Source of the DNA: Synechococcus sp. CCY 0621
GTDB taxonomy: Bacteria; Cyanobacteriota; Cyanobacteriia; PCC-6307; Cyanobiaceae
Length of the DNA stretch: 64,000 nucleotides
Direction: 5' to 3'
Assembly (NCBI RefSeq): GCF_019038465.1
Contig: NZ_JAFKRH010000011.1
Coordinates: 82,605-146,604, forward strand
Shown here: positions 57,482-64,000 of the stretch, piece by piece
Numbering within the stretch: position 1 is the first letter of the stretch
How the letters are laid out: the number at the start of each line of letters is the position of its first letter
Translations under genes and position numbers: made by a program
Notes under the pieces: generated by a model
The model's database searches: none
Told to the model about the DNA's origin: nothing
Seen by the model: the letters and a program-made list of their open reading frames with translations, nothing else

Positions 57482-58815
57482 TGGTGGCGGCACCAGCTCC
57501 TCCTGCCGCCCCCCCTGCCGCCGAGCGCTGCCGGCAGCTGCTGGCCCGCTGGCGATCGGGACTGGTGTTGAGCGGCCGGGAGCAGGCCGCCCTGGCACCC
57601 GAACTGGCCAGCCTGGATCGCCAGCTGGATCGCCTGCATCGCCGCCGGCCGCGGGTGGCGGTGTTCGGCCGGGTGGGGGTGGGCAAGTCGAGCTTGCTCA
57701 ATGCCCTGCTCGGGGAGGAGCATTTCGCCACCGATGTGGCCCACGGCTGCACCCGCCGCCAGCAGCAGCAGGCCTGGGGCCAGCCCTTGGCCGGCCTGGA
57801 GGGGGTCGACCTGGTGGACACCCCCGGCATCGACGAGATCGCCGCCGCCGCCCGCTCCCGCCTGGCGGCCCGGGTGGCTGTGGGTGCCGACCTGGTGCTG
57901 CTGGTGATCGACAGCGACCTGACCGTGATGGATGCCGAGGCCCTGGACGATCTGCTGGCCTCCGGCAAGCCCCTGCTGCTGGTGCTCAACCGCAGCGACT
58001 GCTGGCCGGAGGCCGAGCGCGACGCCCTGATCGCCAGCATCGGCCAGCGTCTGCCGCCGGGGGCCCGCAACCTCCGGCCCCTGGCCGTGGCGGCCGCCCC
58101 CCGAGCGGCCCGGCTGCGTGCCGACGGCCGGGTGCGCAGCGAGCCGGCTCCTCCTCGCGTGGAGCTGCTGCGCCGGGAGCTCACCGGCCTGCTGGAGCGC
58201 CACGGGGAGCTGCTGCTGGCCCTCAATGCCCTGCGGGCCGCCGACCGCTTCAGCCAGGCCCTGCACCGCTGCCGGCTGCGCCATGGCCGCCGCCAGGCCC
58301 AGGGCCTGATCGGCCGCTTCGCGGCCCTCAAGGCCACGGGGGTGGCGGCCAACCCCCTGCTGCTGCTCGATCTGGCCGGCGGTCTGGCCTGTGACAGCGC
58401 CCTGGTGATCCAGCTCTGCCAGCTCTACGGCCTGCCCATGACCCGCGGCGGTGCCCGCACCCTGCTGGCCCGCCTGGGCGGCCACAACGCCCTGCTGGGG
58501 GGCGCCCAGCTGGGCCTGCAGCTGCTGCTGGGCGGCCTGCGCCAGCTGCTGCTGCTGGCGGCGCCCCTGAGCGGTGGGCTGAGCCTGGCGCCGGCGGCCC
58601 CGGTGGCCCTGGCCCAGGCGGCGCTGGCGGTCCACACCACCCGGCGCACGGGCCGGCTGGCGGCCGCCGAGCTGCTGCGCAGCACCACCGCCGCCGGCCA
58701 GCCCGGGGCCCTGCTGCGCCGGCTGGTGCGGCAGGACCCGGAAACGCGCCGCTGGCTGAGCCAGTGGCAGCAGCAGGGGGGGGAGCGGACCGCTGGCGGC
58801 GGCCTGCAGCCGTGA
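57481..58815 (+). CDS. Era-like GTPase with C-terminal membrane-associated region (DUF697-like)
   Basis: 444 residues. G1 GRVGVGKSSLLNALLG, G3 DTPGIDE, G4 NRSD give a dynamin/Era-type GTPase domain (~50-200). The C-terminal half has amphipathic and hydrophobic Leu/Ala/Gly segments (LGLQLLLGGLRQLLLLAAPL, SLAPAAPVALAQAALAV) resembling DUF697. Function unknown. It overlaps nadD by 4 bases. The ATG start overlaps the CNNM stop. Confidence 0.85.
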   Translation: MVAAPAPPAAPPAAERCRQLLARWRSGLVLSGREQAALAPELASLDRQLDRLHRRRPRVAVFGRVGVGKSSLLNALLGEEHFATDVAHGCTRRQQQQAWGQPLAGLEGVDLVDTPGIDEIAAAARSRLAARVAVGADLVLLVIDSDLTVMDAEALDDLLASGKPLLLVLNRSDCWPEAERDALIASIGQRLPPGARNLRPLAVAAAPRAARLRADGRVRSEPAPPRVELLRRELTGLLERHGELLLALNALRAADRFSQALHRCRLRHGRRQAQGLIGRFAALKATGVAANPLLLLDLAGGLACDSALVIQLCQLYGLPMTRGGARTLLARLGGHNALLGGAQLGLQLLLGGLRQLLLLAAPLSGGLSLAPAAPVALAQAALAVHTTRRTGRLAAAELLRSTTAAGQPGALLRRLVRQDPETRRWLSQWQQQGGERTAGGGLQP

Positions 58816-59408
58816 CGACCGCCGGCGCTGACACCCCGTTGACCCGTCTCGCCCTGTTCGGCACCAGCGCCGATCCCCCCACCCGGGGGCACCGGGCCTT
58901 GCTGGAGGGGTTGCTGGGCCTGTTCCCCCAGGTGGTCACCTGGGCCAGTGACAACCCCCTCAAGCAGCACGGCGCCCCCCTGGAGGTGCGCACCGCCCTG
59001 CTGGAGGCCCTGGTGGGCGCCATTGCCGACCCCCGCCTCAGCCTCGAGCCGCAGCTCAGCAGCCCCTGGGCGGTGGAGACCCTGGAGAGGGCGCGGGCGC
59101 GCTGGCCCCAGCGGGAGCTGGTGTTCGTGGTGGGCAGCGACCTGGCCGGCCAGATTCCCCGCTGGAAGCGGGCCGATGCGTTGCTGCGGAGCTGCCGGCT
59201 CGGCATTGCCCGGCGCGAGGGCTGGCCGCTGGAGACGGCGGATCTGGAGCAGCTCCGGGGCCTGGGCGCCACGCTCGACCTGCTGCCCCTGGCGATCCCC
59301 CCCAGCGCCAGCTCCCGGATCCGGGAGCGGCCCGACCCGGCCCAGGTACCGTCCGAACTCTGGCCCGTGCTGCTGCAGCACAATCTCTACGGCCTCTCTG
59401 AGCCCTGA
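58812..59408 (+). CDS. nadD: Nicotinate-nucleotide adenylyltransferase
   Basis: 198 residues from GTG 58812. Nucleotidyltransferase fold: LFGTSADPPTRGHRALLEGL in place of the usual GGxFDPxHxGH, VVTWASDNPLKQHGAPLEVR, LVFVVGSDLAGQIPRWKRAD and the closing SASSRIRERP matching ISSTxIR. The first His of the HxGH motif is Thr; the second is kept. It makes NaAD from nicotinate mononucleotide, the step before NadE, which overlaps it by one base. Confidence 0.88.
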   Translation: MTTAGADTPLTRLALFGTSADPPTRGHRALLEGLLGLFPQVVTWASDNPLKQHGAPLEVRTALLEALVGAIADPRLSLEPQLSSPWAVETLERARARWPQRELVFVVGSDLAGQIPRWKRADALLRSCRLGIARREGWPLETADLEQLRGLGATLDLLPLAIPPSASSRIRERPDPAQVPSELWPVLLQHNLYGLSEP

Positions 59409-61093
59409 TGCGCCTCGCCCTGGCCCAGCTCAATCCCCTGGTGGGCGACCTGGAGGGCAATGGCCAGCGGATCCTGGCGGCCGCCGAGCGAGCCCGGGCC
59501 AATGGGGCCGACCTGCTGCTCACCCCCGAGCTGTCGCTGTGGGGTTACCCGCCGCGGGACCTGCTGCTGCGGCCTGCCCTGATCCAGCGCCAGGAGCGGG
59601 TGCTGGACACCCTGTCGGCGGCCTGCCCAGGCGGACTGGCCCTGCTGGTGGGGGTGGCCGAGCCGGCGGCGGGCCGGCGCCAGCCCGGCCTGTACAACGC
59701 CTTGGCCCTGGTGCAGCGGGGCGGCTGGCGCCATGTCTGCCGCAAGCGCCTGCTGCCCACCTACGACGTCTTCGATGAGCGCCGCTACTTCCTGCCCGGC
59801 GACGCCCCGGCGGTGCTGGAGCTGGAGGCCGGTGGCCGCCCCTGGCGGCTGGGCCTGAGCATCTGCGAGGACCTCTGGGTGGAGGAGAACCTGCGCAGCC
59901 GCTGGCCGGATGCGGTGGACCCGATCGCCGATCTGGTGCCGGGTCGGATCGACCTGCTGCTCAACCTCTCGGCCTCCCCCTTCGGCCGCGGCAAAGGGGA
60001 GGTGCGCCAGGCTCTGGCGGCCCGGGCGGCGGCCCGACTCGGGGCCCCGGTGGCCTACCTCAACCAGGTGGGCGGCAACGATGAGCTGGTCTTCGATGGG
60101 GCCAGCTTCGTGGTGGATGGATCGGGGCGGCCCCTGCTGCGGCTGGCCTGCGCTGCCGAGGACCTGGCCGTCTGGGACACCACCGTCGTGGCCACGACGT
60201 CCGCTCCGGCGCCGCCGGACCCCTGGGAGCAGCTGCTGCGCGTGCTGGTGCTGGGGGTGCGCGACTACGCCGCCAAGTGCGGCTTCCAGCGGGCTTTGCT
60301 GGGGCTGAGCGGCGGCATCGATTCGGCCCTGGTGGCGGTGATCGCCACCGCGGCCCTCGGTTCTGAGCGGGTGGAGGGGCTGCGGATGCCCTCCCCGTTC
60401 AGCTCGGCCGGCTCCTTGGACGACGCCGACGCCCTGGCCCGCCGGCTCGGCCTGCGCACCGCCACCCTGCCGATCGCGCCGCTGATGCAGTCCTTCGCCG
60501 TCGGCCTCACCCCCGAGCTGGGGGCGCCGCCGGCCGGGGTCACCGAGGAAAACCTTCAGTCCAGGATCCGGGGCACGCTGCTGATGGCGGTGGCCAATGA
60601 GAAGGGCGGGCTGCTGCTCTCCACCGGCAACAAGTCGGAGCTGGCGGTGGGCTATTGCACCCTCTACGGCGACATGAACGGTGGCCTGGCGGTGATCGGC
60701 GACCTCTACAAGACCACCATTTCCGGCCTCTGTGACTGGCTGGACGGGGAGGCCTCCGGCCCCTGCCGCGCCGCCCTCGGCCTGCCGCCCGATGGGGAAC
60801 TGATCGGCGCGGCGATCCGCACCAAGCCCCCCAGCGCCGAGCTGCGCCCGGACCAACGCGACAGCGATTCCCTGCCCGACTACGCGGTGCTCGACCCCCT
60901 GCTCAAGGCCTGCATCGAGGAGATGCGCACGCCGGAGGAGCTGGTGGCCGAGGGGGCCGATCCGGCGCTGGTGGCCCGGGTGGCCGGGTTGCTGCGGCGG
61001 GCCGAGTTCAAGCGCCGCCAGGCGGCGCCGGTGCTCAAGGTGAGCGATCGGGCCTTCGGCAGCGGCTGGCGGATGCCCATCGCCTCGGCCTAG
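59408..61093 (+). CDS. nadE: Glutamine-dependent NAD+ synthetase
   Basis: 561 residues. N-terminal nitrilase-type glutaminase with triad Glu41 (LTPELSLWGY), Lys112 (CRKRLLP), Cys152 (LSICEDLW); C-terminal synthetase with SGGIDSALVAV (~residue 302), MPSPFSSAGSLDDADALARR, STGNKSELAVGYCTLYGDMN and the C-terminal RRAEFKRRQAAPVLKVSDRA. It amidates NaAD to NAD+ using glutamine ammonia. Follows nadD. A short CGCC-TTCG-GGCG hairpin just downstream (~61108) is not clearly a terminator. Confidence 0.96.
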   Translation: MRLALAQLNPLVGDLEGNGQRILAAAERARANGADLLLTPELSLWGYPPRDLLLRPALIQRQERVLDTLSAACPGGLALLVGVAEPAAGRRQPGLYNALALVQRGGWRHVCRKRLLPTYDVFDERRYFLPGDAPAVLELEAGGRPWRLGLSICEDLWVEENLRSRWPDAVDPIADLVPGRIDLLLNLSASPFGRGKGEVRQALAARAAARLGAPVAYLNQVGGNDELVFDGASFVVDGSGRPLLRLACAAEDLAVWDTTVVATTSAPAPPDPWEQLLRVLVLGVRDYAAKCGFQRALLGLSGGIDSALVAVIATAALGSERVEGLRMPSPFSSAGSLDDADALARRLGLRTATLPIAPLMQSFAVGLTPELGAPPAGVTEENLQSRIRGTLLMAVANEKGGLLLSTGNKSELAVGYCTLYGDMNGGLAVIGDLYKTTISGLCDWLDGEASGPCRAALGLPPDGELIGAAIRTKPPSAELRPDQRDSDSLPDYAVLDPLLKACIEEMRTPEELVAEGADPALVARVAGLLRRAEFKRRQAAPVLKVSDRAFGSGWRMPIASA

Positions 61094-61172
61094 GGTTTGG
61101 CCACGATCGCCTTCGGGCGGCAATCCTTTTCGGCCCATGCCAGCTCCCGGCCCGGCACCCCTGGCGTCTCCG

Positions 61173-62285
61173 ATGGCGAGCATCGGTGTGCCCATGGAAA
61201 TCAAGCGCGACGAGCAGCGGGTGGCCCTCACCCCCGACGGCGTCCATGAGCTGGTGTCCCAGGGCATGGAGGTGCGCGTCCAGGAGGGGGCCGGCCTGGG
61301 GGCCGGCATCAGCGACGACGACTACCGCGCCTCCGGTGCCCGCCTGGTCAGCTGTGAGGAGGCCTGGGCCGCCCACCTGGTGGTGAAGGTGAAGGAACCA
61401 CAGCCGCAGGAATTTGCCTTCCTGCGCAGCGACCTGGTGCTGTTCACCTACCTGCACCTGGCGGCCTACCCCGAGGTGGGCCAGGCCCTGCTGGAGGCGG
61501 GCACCACGGCGGTGGCCTACGAGACGGTGCAACTTGAGGACGGCAGCCTGCCGCTGCTGGCGCCGATGAGCGAGGTGGCCGGCCGGCTGGCGGCCCAGGT
61601 GGGGGCCCACCTGCTGGAGAAGCCCCACGGTGGGCGTGGCGTGTTGATCGGAGGCTGCACCGGGGTGCGGCCAGCCCGGGTGGTGGTGCTGGGGGCCGGC
61701 ACGGTGGGCTGGAACGCGGCCCGCATCGCCGCGGCGATGGATGCGGAGGTGTTCCTGCTGGATCGCTCACCACACCGCCTGCGGGGGCTGGAAGCCGCCC
61801 GGCGCGGCCGGATGACGGGGCTGGTCAGCAGCCGCAGCCTGATCGAGCGGCTGGTGCCGGGGGCCGACCTGTTGATCGGCGCCGTGCTCCTGCCGGGCGG
61901 CCGTGCCCCCACCCTGGTGGGGGAGGAACTGGTGCAGCGCATGCGGCCCGGCTCGGTGATCGTCGATGTGGCCATCGACCAGGGGGGCTGCATCGCCACC
62001 AGCCGTGAGACCACCCACACCGATCCGGTGGTGACCATTCATGGCGTGCAGCACTACGCCGTGGGCAACATGCCCGGCGCCGTGCCCTTCACCTCCACCG
62101 AAGCCCTGGTGAGCGTCACGCTGCCCTACATCCTGGTGATGGCGGGGCGGGGCCTGCTGGAGGCGGTCACCGACCGGCCCGAACTGCTCTCCGGGCTGAA
62201 CACCGTGGATGGGGCGGTGTGCCATCCCGGCGTGGCCAAGGCTCTTGGGGTGGCACCCCGCCATCCGATGGCCTGCCTGCGCTGA
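61173..62285 (+). CDS. ald: Alanine dehydrogenase
   Basis: ~370 residues: MASIGVPMEIKRDEQRVALT, AHLVVKVKEPQPQEF, GGCTGVRPARVVVLGAGTVG (NAD-binding fold), VQHYAVGNMPGAVPFTST, and the C-terminal GLNTVDGAVCHPGVAKALG are Ald signatures. It interconverts pyruvate, ammonium and alanine. ATG 61173 was chosen; ATG 61137 adds a non-conserved Pro/Ala stretch. Eighty bases after nadE; its own promoter likely. Confidence 0.93.
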   Translation: MASIGVPMEIKRDEQRVALTPDGVHELVSQGMEVRVQEGAGLGAGISDDDYRASGARLVSCEEAWAAHLVVKVKEPQPQEFAFLRSDLVLFTYLHLAAYPEVGQALLEAGTTAVAYETVQLEDGSLPLLAPMSEVAGRLAAQVGAHLLEKPHGGRGVLIGGCTGVRPARVVVLGAGTVGWNAARIAAAMDAEVFLLDRSPHRLRGLEAARRGRMTGLVSSRSLIERLVPGADLLIGAVLLPGGRAPTLVGEELVQRMRPGSVIVDVAIDQGGCIATSRETTHTDPVVTIHGVQHYAVGNMPGAVPFTSTEALVSVTLPYILVMAGRGLLEAVTDRPELLSGLNTVDGAVCHPGVAKALGVAPRHPMACLR

Positions 62286-62301
62286 GTCGGCGGCAGGGCC
62301 T

Positions 62302-63051
62302 TCAGGCGGCGTTCTGGGTGCTGGTGTGGATCGCCTGAAAGATCATCGAGGCGGGCTGGCCGCTGAGGGGATCAACGGGTTCGCGCACGCCCTTGACGAC
62401 CAGGTCGTGGCGCCGGAACAGCCGCATCCAGGATTCCATGGTGCGGAAGTACCAGGGAGCCGGCGCCCGGAAGGCCGGGGAGAAGCCTGCCCAGGAGCCC
62501 TCGCGCCATCCGTCTTCGTAGGGGTGTTCGGCGCAGACCAGCAGGGGGTGGAGGGTCTGCACCAGCACAGCCCCACCGGGTGTGAGCAGCTTCGGCAGGG
62601 CCTGGAACAGCTCGTCCAGACTGCCATCCCCCAGCAGGGAGAAGTTGGCCACCACCGCATCGAACTGTTCGTCCAGGCCGCCGGCGGCGATCTGCTGGTA
62701 GGTGAGTGTCTGGAAGCGGGCCCCGGGCGGGGCGCTTTTCGCGGCGATGCTGGTGAATTCGGCCACGGCATCGGTGCCGAGCACCTCGATTCCCTGGCGG
62801 GCGCACTGATGGCTTAACCAGCCTTCGCCGCAGCCCAGATCCAGCAGGGTGCGTGGGGCGGCAGCGGTGATCGCTGCCAGGATCGCCCCATTGGTCACCC
62901 GTTCGCGGCTGAGCACCTCACCGCGGCGGACGGCCCGGGTCCAGGCGGCGGCGTTGACGACCCAGGAGGCCAGGATCTGCTCCTCCAAGCCCGCTATCGG
63001 GGGCTTCTGGACCGAGGCTGGGGCAGCGTCGGTGTCATGGGGAAAAAACAT
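62302..63051 (-). CDS. Class I SAM-dependent methyltransferase
   Basis: 249 residues. SAM-binding motif I TLLDLGCGEGWLSHQCARQG at ~69, post-I VLGTDAV, motif IV VVANFSLLGDGSLDELFQAL, and a C-terminal PWYFRTMESWMRLFRRHDLV segment. Substrate unknown. It is convergent with ald and has an AT-rich promoter region upstream (63052-63134). Confidence 0.85.
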   Translation of the reverse strand: MFFPHDTDAAPASVQKPPIAGLEEQILASWVVNAAAWTRAVRRGEVLSRERVTNGAILAAITAAAPRTLLDLGCGEGWLSHQCARQGIEVLGTDAVAEFTSIAAKSAPPGARFQTLTYQQIAAGGLDEQFDAVVANFSLLGDGSLDELFQALPKLLTPGGAVLVQTLHPLLVCAEHPYEDGWREGSWAGFSPAFRAPAPWYFRTMESWMRLFRRHDLVVKGVREPVDPLSGQPASMIFQAIHTSTQNAA

Positions 63052-63134
63052 GGGGGAGCCTTGACCAGGCCAATCTTAATTAGAGCTTAACAAACGGGTG
63101 AATGTTTGCTGAGGAAGTGCGGCCAGGCTGCCTC

Positions 63135-63160
63135 CCGTCAGCGACTTCAGGATCGCTGAC
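63135..63160. repeat. Perfect inverted repeat in the 152-base intergenic region
   Basis: CGTCAGCGA and TCGCTGACG (63135-63143, 63152-63160) form a 9-bp stem with an 8-base loop. No T-run follows on either strand nearby. It may be an operator or the end of the downstream minus-strand transcript. Confidence 0.45.
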
Positions 63161-63203
63161 GCGGAATGTAGTCAATACGGATCTGAATTGGGATCAGACG
63201 GGG

Positions 63204-63977
63204 TCAGGCCGCCGGCTCGACCAGCAGCCCGGTGAGGTCTTCGCTGCCGAACACCTGGCGGTAGGCGGCCGTGCTGGTGCAGAGGATCACCGGCACCGCC
63301 ACCAGCAGTCCCACGAAGCAGGCCAGCAGGCCGAGCAGGGCGATGGCGAATTCCACCAGGGCCAGCAGCAGCACCGAGCCCCACTGGGGATCCAGCAGGG
63401 TGCGCCCCCGCGTGATCGATTCGATCGGTCCGAGCCCCTGGAGCAGGGCGATCTGGGCCATGAATTTCTGGTTCACCGCCAGGTAGATCAGCATGGCGAA
63501 CGCCACCAGAAAGGGCAGCACGGCCAGCACCTGGTTGAGCTGGGCGGCGGCGACCCCCACCAGGGCCGCCACCACCAGGACCACGGCGAACAGGATCCCC
63601 AGCACCAGTCCGTTGCGGAACAATCGCCAGCTGGCCTGGCCATCCCAGCGGATGAAGGTGCGAAGGTCTGGCCTGCCCCCCGCCAGGGCGCTCCAGGCGC
63701 CCCGGACCAGGCCGGTGGTGCTCCACAGGCTCACCAGCACGCTGAGGATCGAGCCCAGCACCAGCCTGACCATCTGAAGCGTTGTGATGGCGTCGGCGGC
63801 TTCGGGGTCCACCTGGCCCTGGATCAGGGAACAGAGGCTGCTCAGGACCCCCGCCAGCAGGGTGAAACCGATGAACACCCAGGGGGCCCGGGCAAAGGCC
63901 TGCCACCCCTCCTTCACCGCCTCGATCACCTTGAGAGAGGACCCACCGGAGGGATCCTGCATCGGAGACACGGCCAT
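63204..63977 (-). CDS. Polytopic membrane protein of unknown function
   Basis: 257 residues: an amphipathic N-terminal helix (LKVIEAVKEGWQAFARAPWV) followed by five or six membrane helices (IGFTLLAGVLSSLCSLI, LVLGSILSVLVSLWSTTGLV, GLVLGILFAVVLVVAALVGV, VLAVLPFLVAFAMLIYLAV, LLLALVEFAIALLGLLACFV, GLLVAVPVILCTSTAAYR). The arrangement resembles DUF975/GDPD-type membrane domains without a catalytic domain. No function is assigned. ATG 63977 or 63962 could be the start. Confidence 0.75.
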   Translation of the reverse strand: MAVSPMQDPSGGSSLKVIEAVKEGWQAFARAPWVFIGFTLLAGVLSSLCSLIQGQVDPEAADAITTLQMVRLVLGSILSVLVSLWSTTGLVRGAWSALAGGRPDLRTFIRWDGQASWRLFRNGLVLGILFAVVLVVAALVGVAAAQLNQVLAVLPFLVAFAMLIYLAVNQKFMAQIALLQGLGPIESITRGRTLLDPQWGSVLLLALVEFAIALLGLLACFVGLLVAVPVILCTSTAAYRQVFGSEDLTGLLVEPAA

Positions 63978-63984
63978 CGAAGCT

Positions 63985-63998
63985 GGGGGGGGGGGGGG
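63985..63998. repeat. Homopolymeric tract of 14 G near the right edge
   Basis: Fourteen consecutive G residues lie eight bases upstream of the longest start (ATG 63977) of the minus-strand membrane-protein gene. Such a tract is prone to slippage in replication and in sequencing. Confidence 0.9.
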
Positions 63999-64000
63999 CG

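Noticed and set aside
61094..61136. Terminator after nadE
   Set aside because: The CGCC-TTCG-GGCG stem is only four base pairs and is not followed directly by a T-run.

Overview
The window looks like a chromosome segment from a high-GC picocyanobacterium of the Cyanobium/Synechococcus type. Evidence: a complete kaiABC clock operon next to nblS, psbV (cytochrome c550), a plant-type petF ferredoxin, ftrV, PSRP-3/Ycf65, a photosystem II S4-domain protein, cyanobacteria-specific DUF1818 and DUF2811 proteins, and the order purD-nblS-(kaiC-kaiB-kaiA)-rplU-rpmA, which is familiar from this group. Genes are packed tightly, with many 1-8 bp overlaps on the same strand (ATGA, GTGA) and several antiparallel overlaps.

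Layout. 1-13.4 kb: a partial exported protein, purD, nblS, the clock operon on the minus strand, L21/L27, a VUT-family transporter, truB, yebC, nagB, a SpoIID-like protein and RNase Z. 13.4-30.2 kb: photosynthesis and housekeeping genes (psbV, petF, prmA, serA, PSII S4 protein, tRNA-Val(GAC), murD, EVE protein, rpoZ, a shortened Hsp70-like protein, a membrane-anchored repeat-like protein, ftrV, pyrR, gpmI, secG, an exported msrB) and a B12-binding radical SAM enzyme.

30.4-40.8 kb is a defence island on the minus strand. In transcription order it reads vapB-vapC-hsdM-hsdS-(DUF262/DUF1524/DUF5655 nuclease)-yefM-yoeB-hsdR, followed by a short unassigned ORF. It is a type I restriction-modification operon that carries an extra GmrSD-like nuclease and a toxin-antitoxin pair inside it and has a second toxin-antitoxin pair just upstream. 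hsdS is much more AT-rich than its neighbours, which suggests exchange of the specificity gene.

40.9-46.2 kb: groESL behind a CIRCE operator, then atpD-atpC and a polytopic membrane protein. 46.2-53.0 kb: the most unusual chromosomal cluster. A class A penicillin-binding protein with an N-terminal FHA domain is divergent from an overlapping operon of a small membrane protein, an FHA membrane protein, a protein kinase with a C-terminal zinc ribbon, a vWA protein and a PP2C phosphatase. The last three match the kinase/vWA/PP2C arrangement called the TerY-P triad, here without other ter genes and next to a phosphopeptide-binding cell-wall synthase.

53-64 kb: a transaldolase-like protein, PSRP-3, a HAD hydrolase with no conventional start codon upstream of its catalytic motif, pepP, an overlapping operon (CNNM-type membrane protein, GTPase, nadD, nadE), alanine dehydrogenase, a methyltransferase and a membrane protein preceded by a 14-G tract. 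I saw no CRISPR array, insertion sequence, integrase or rRNA.
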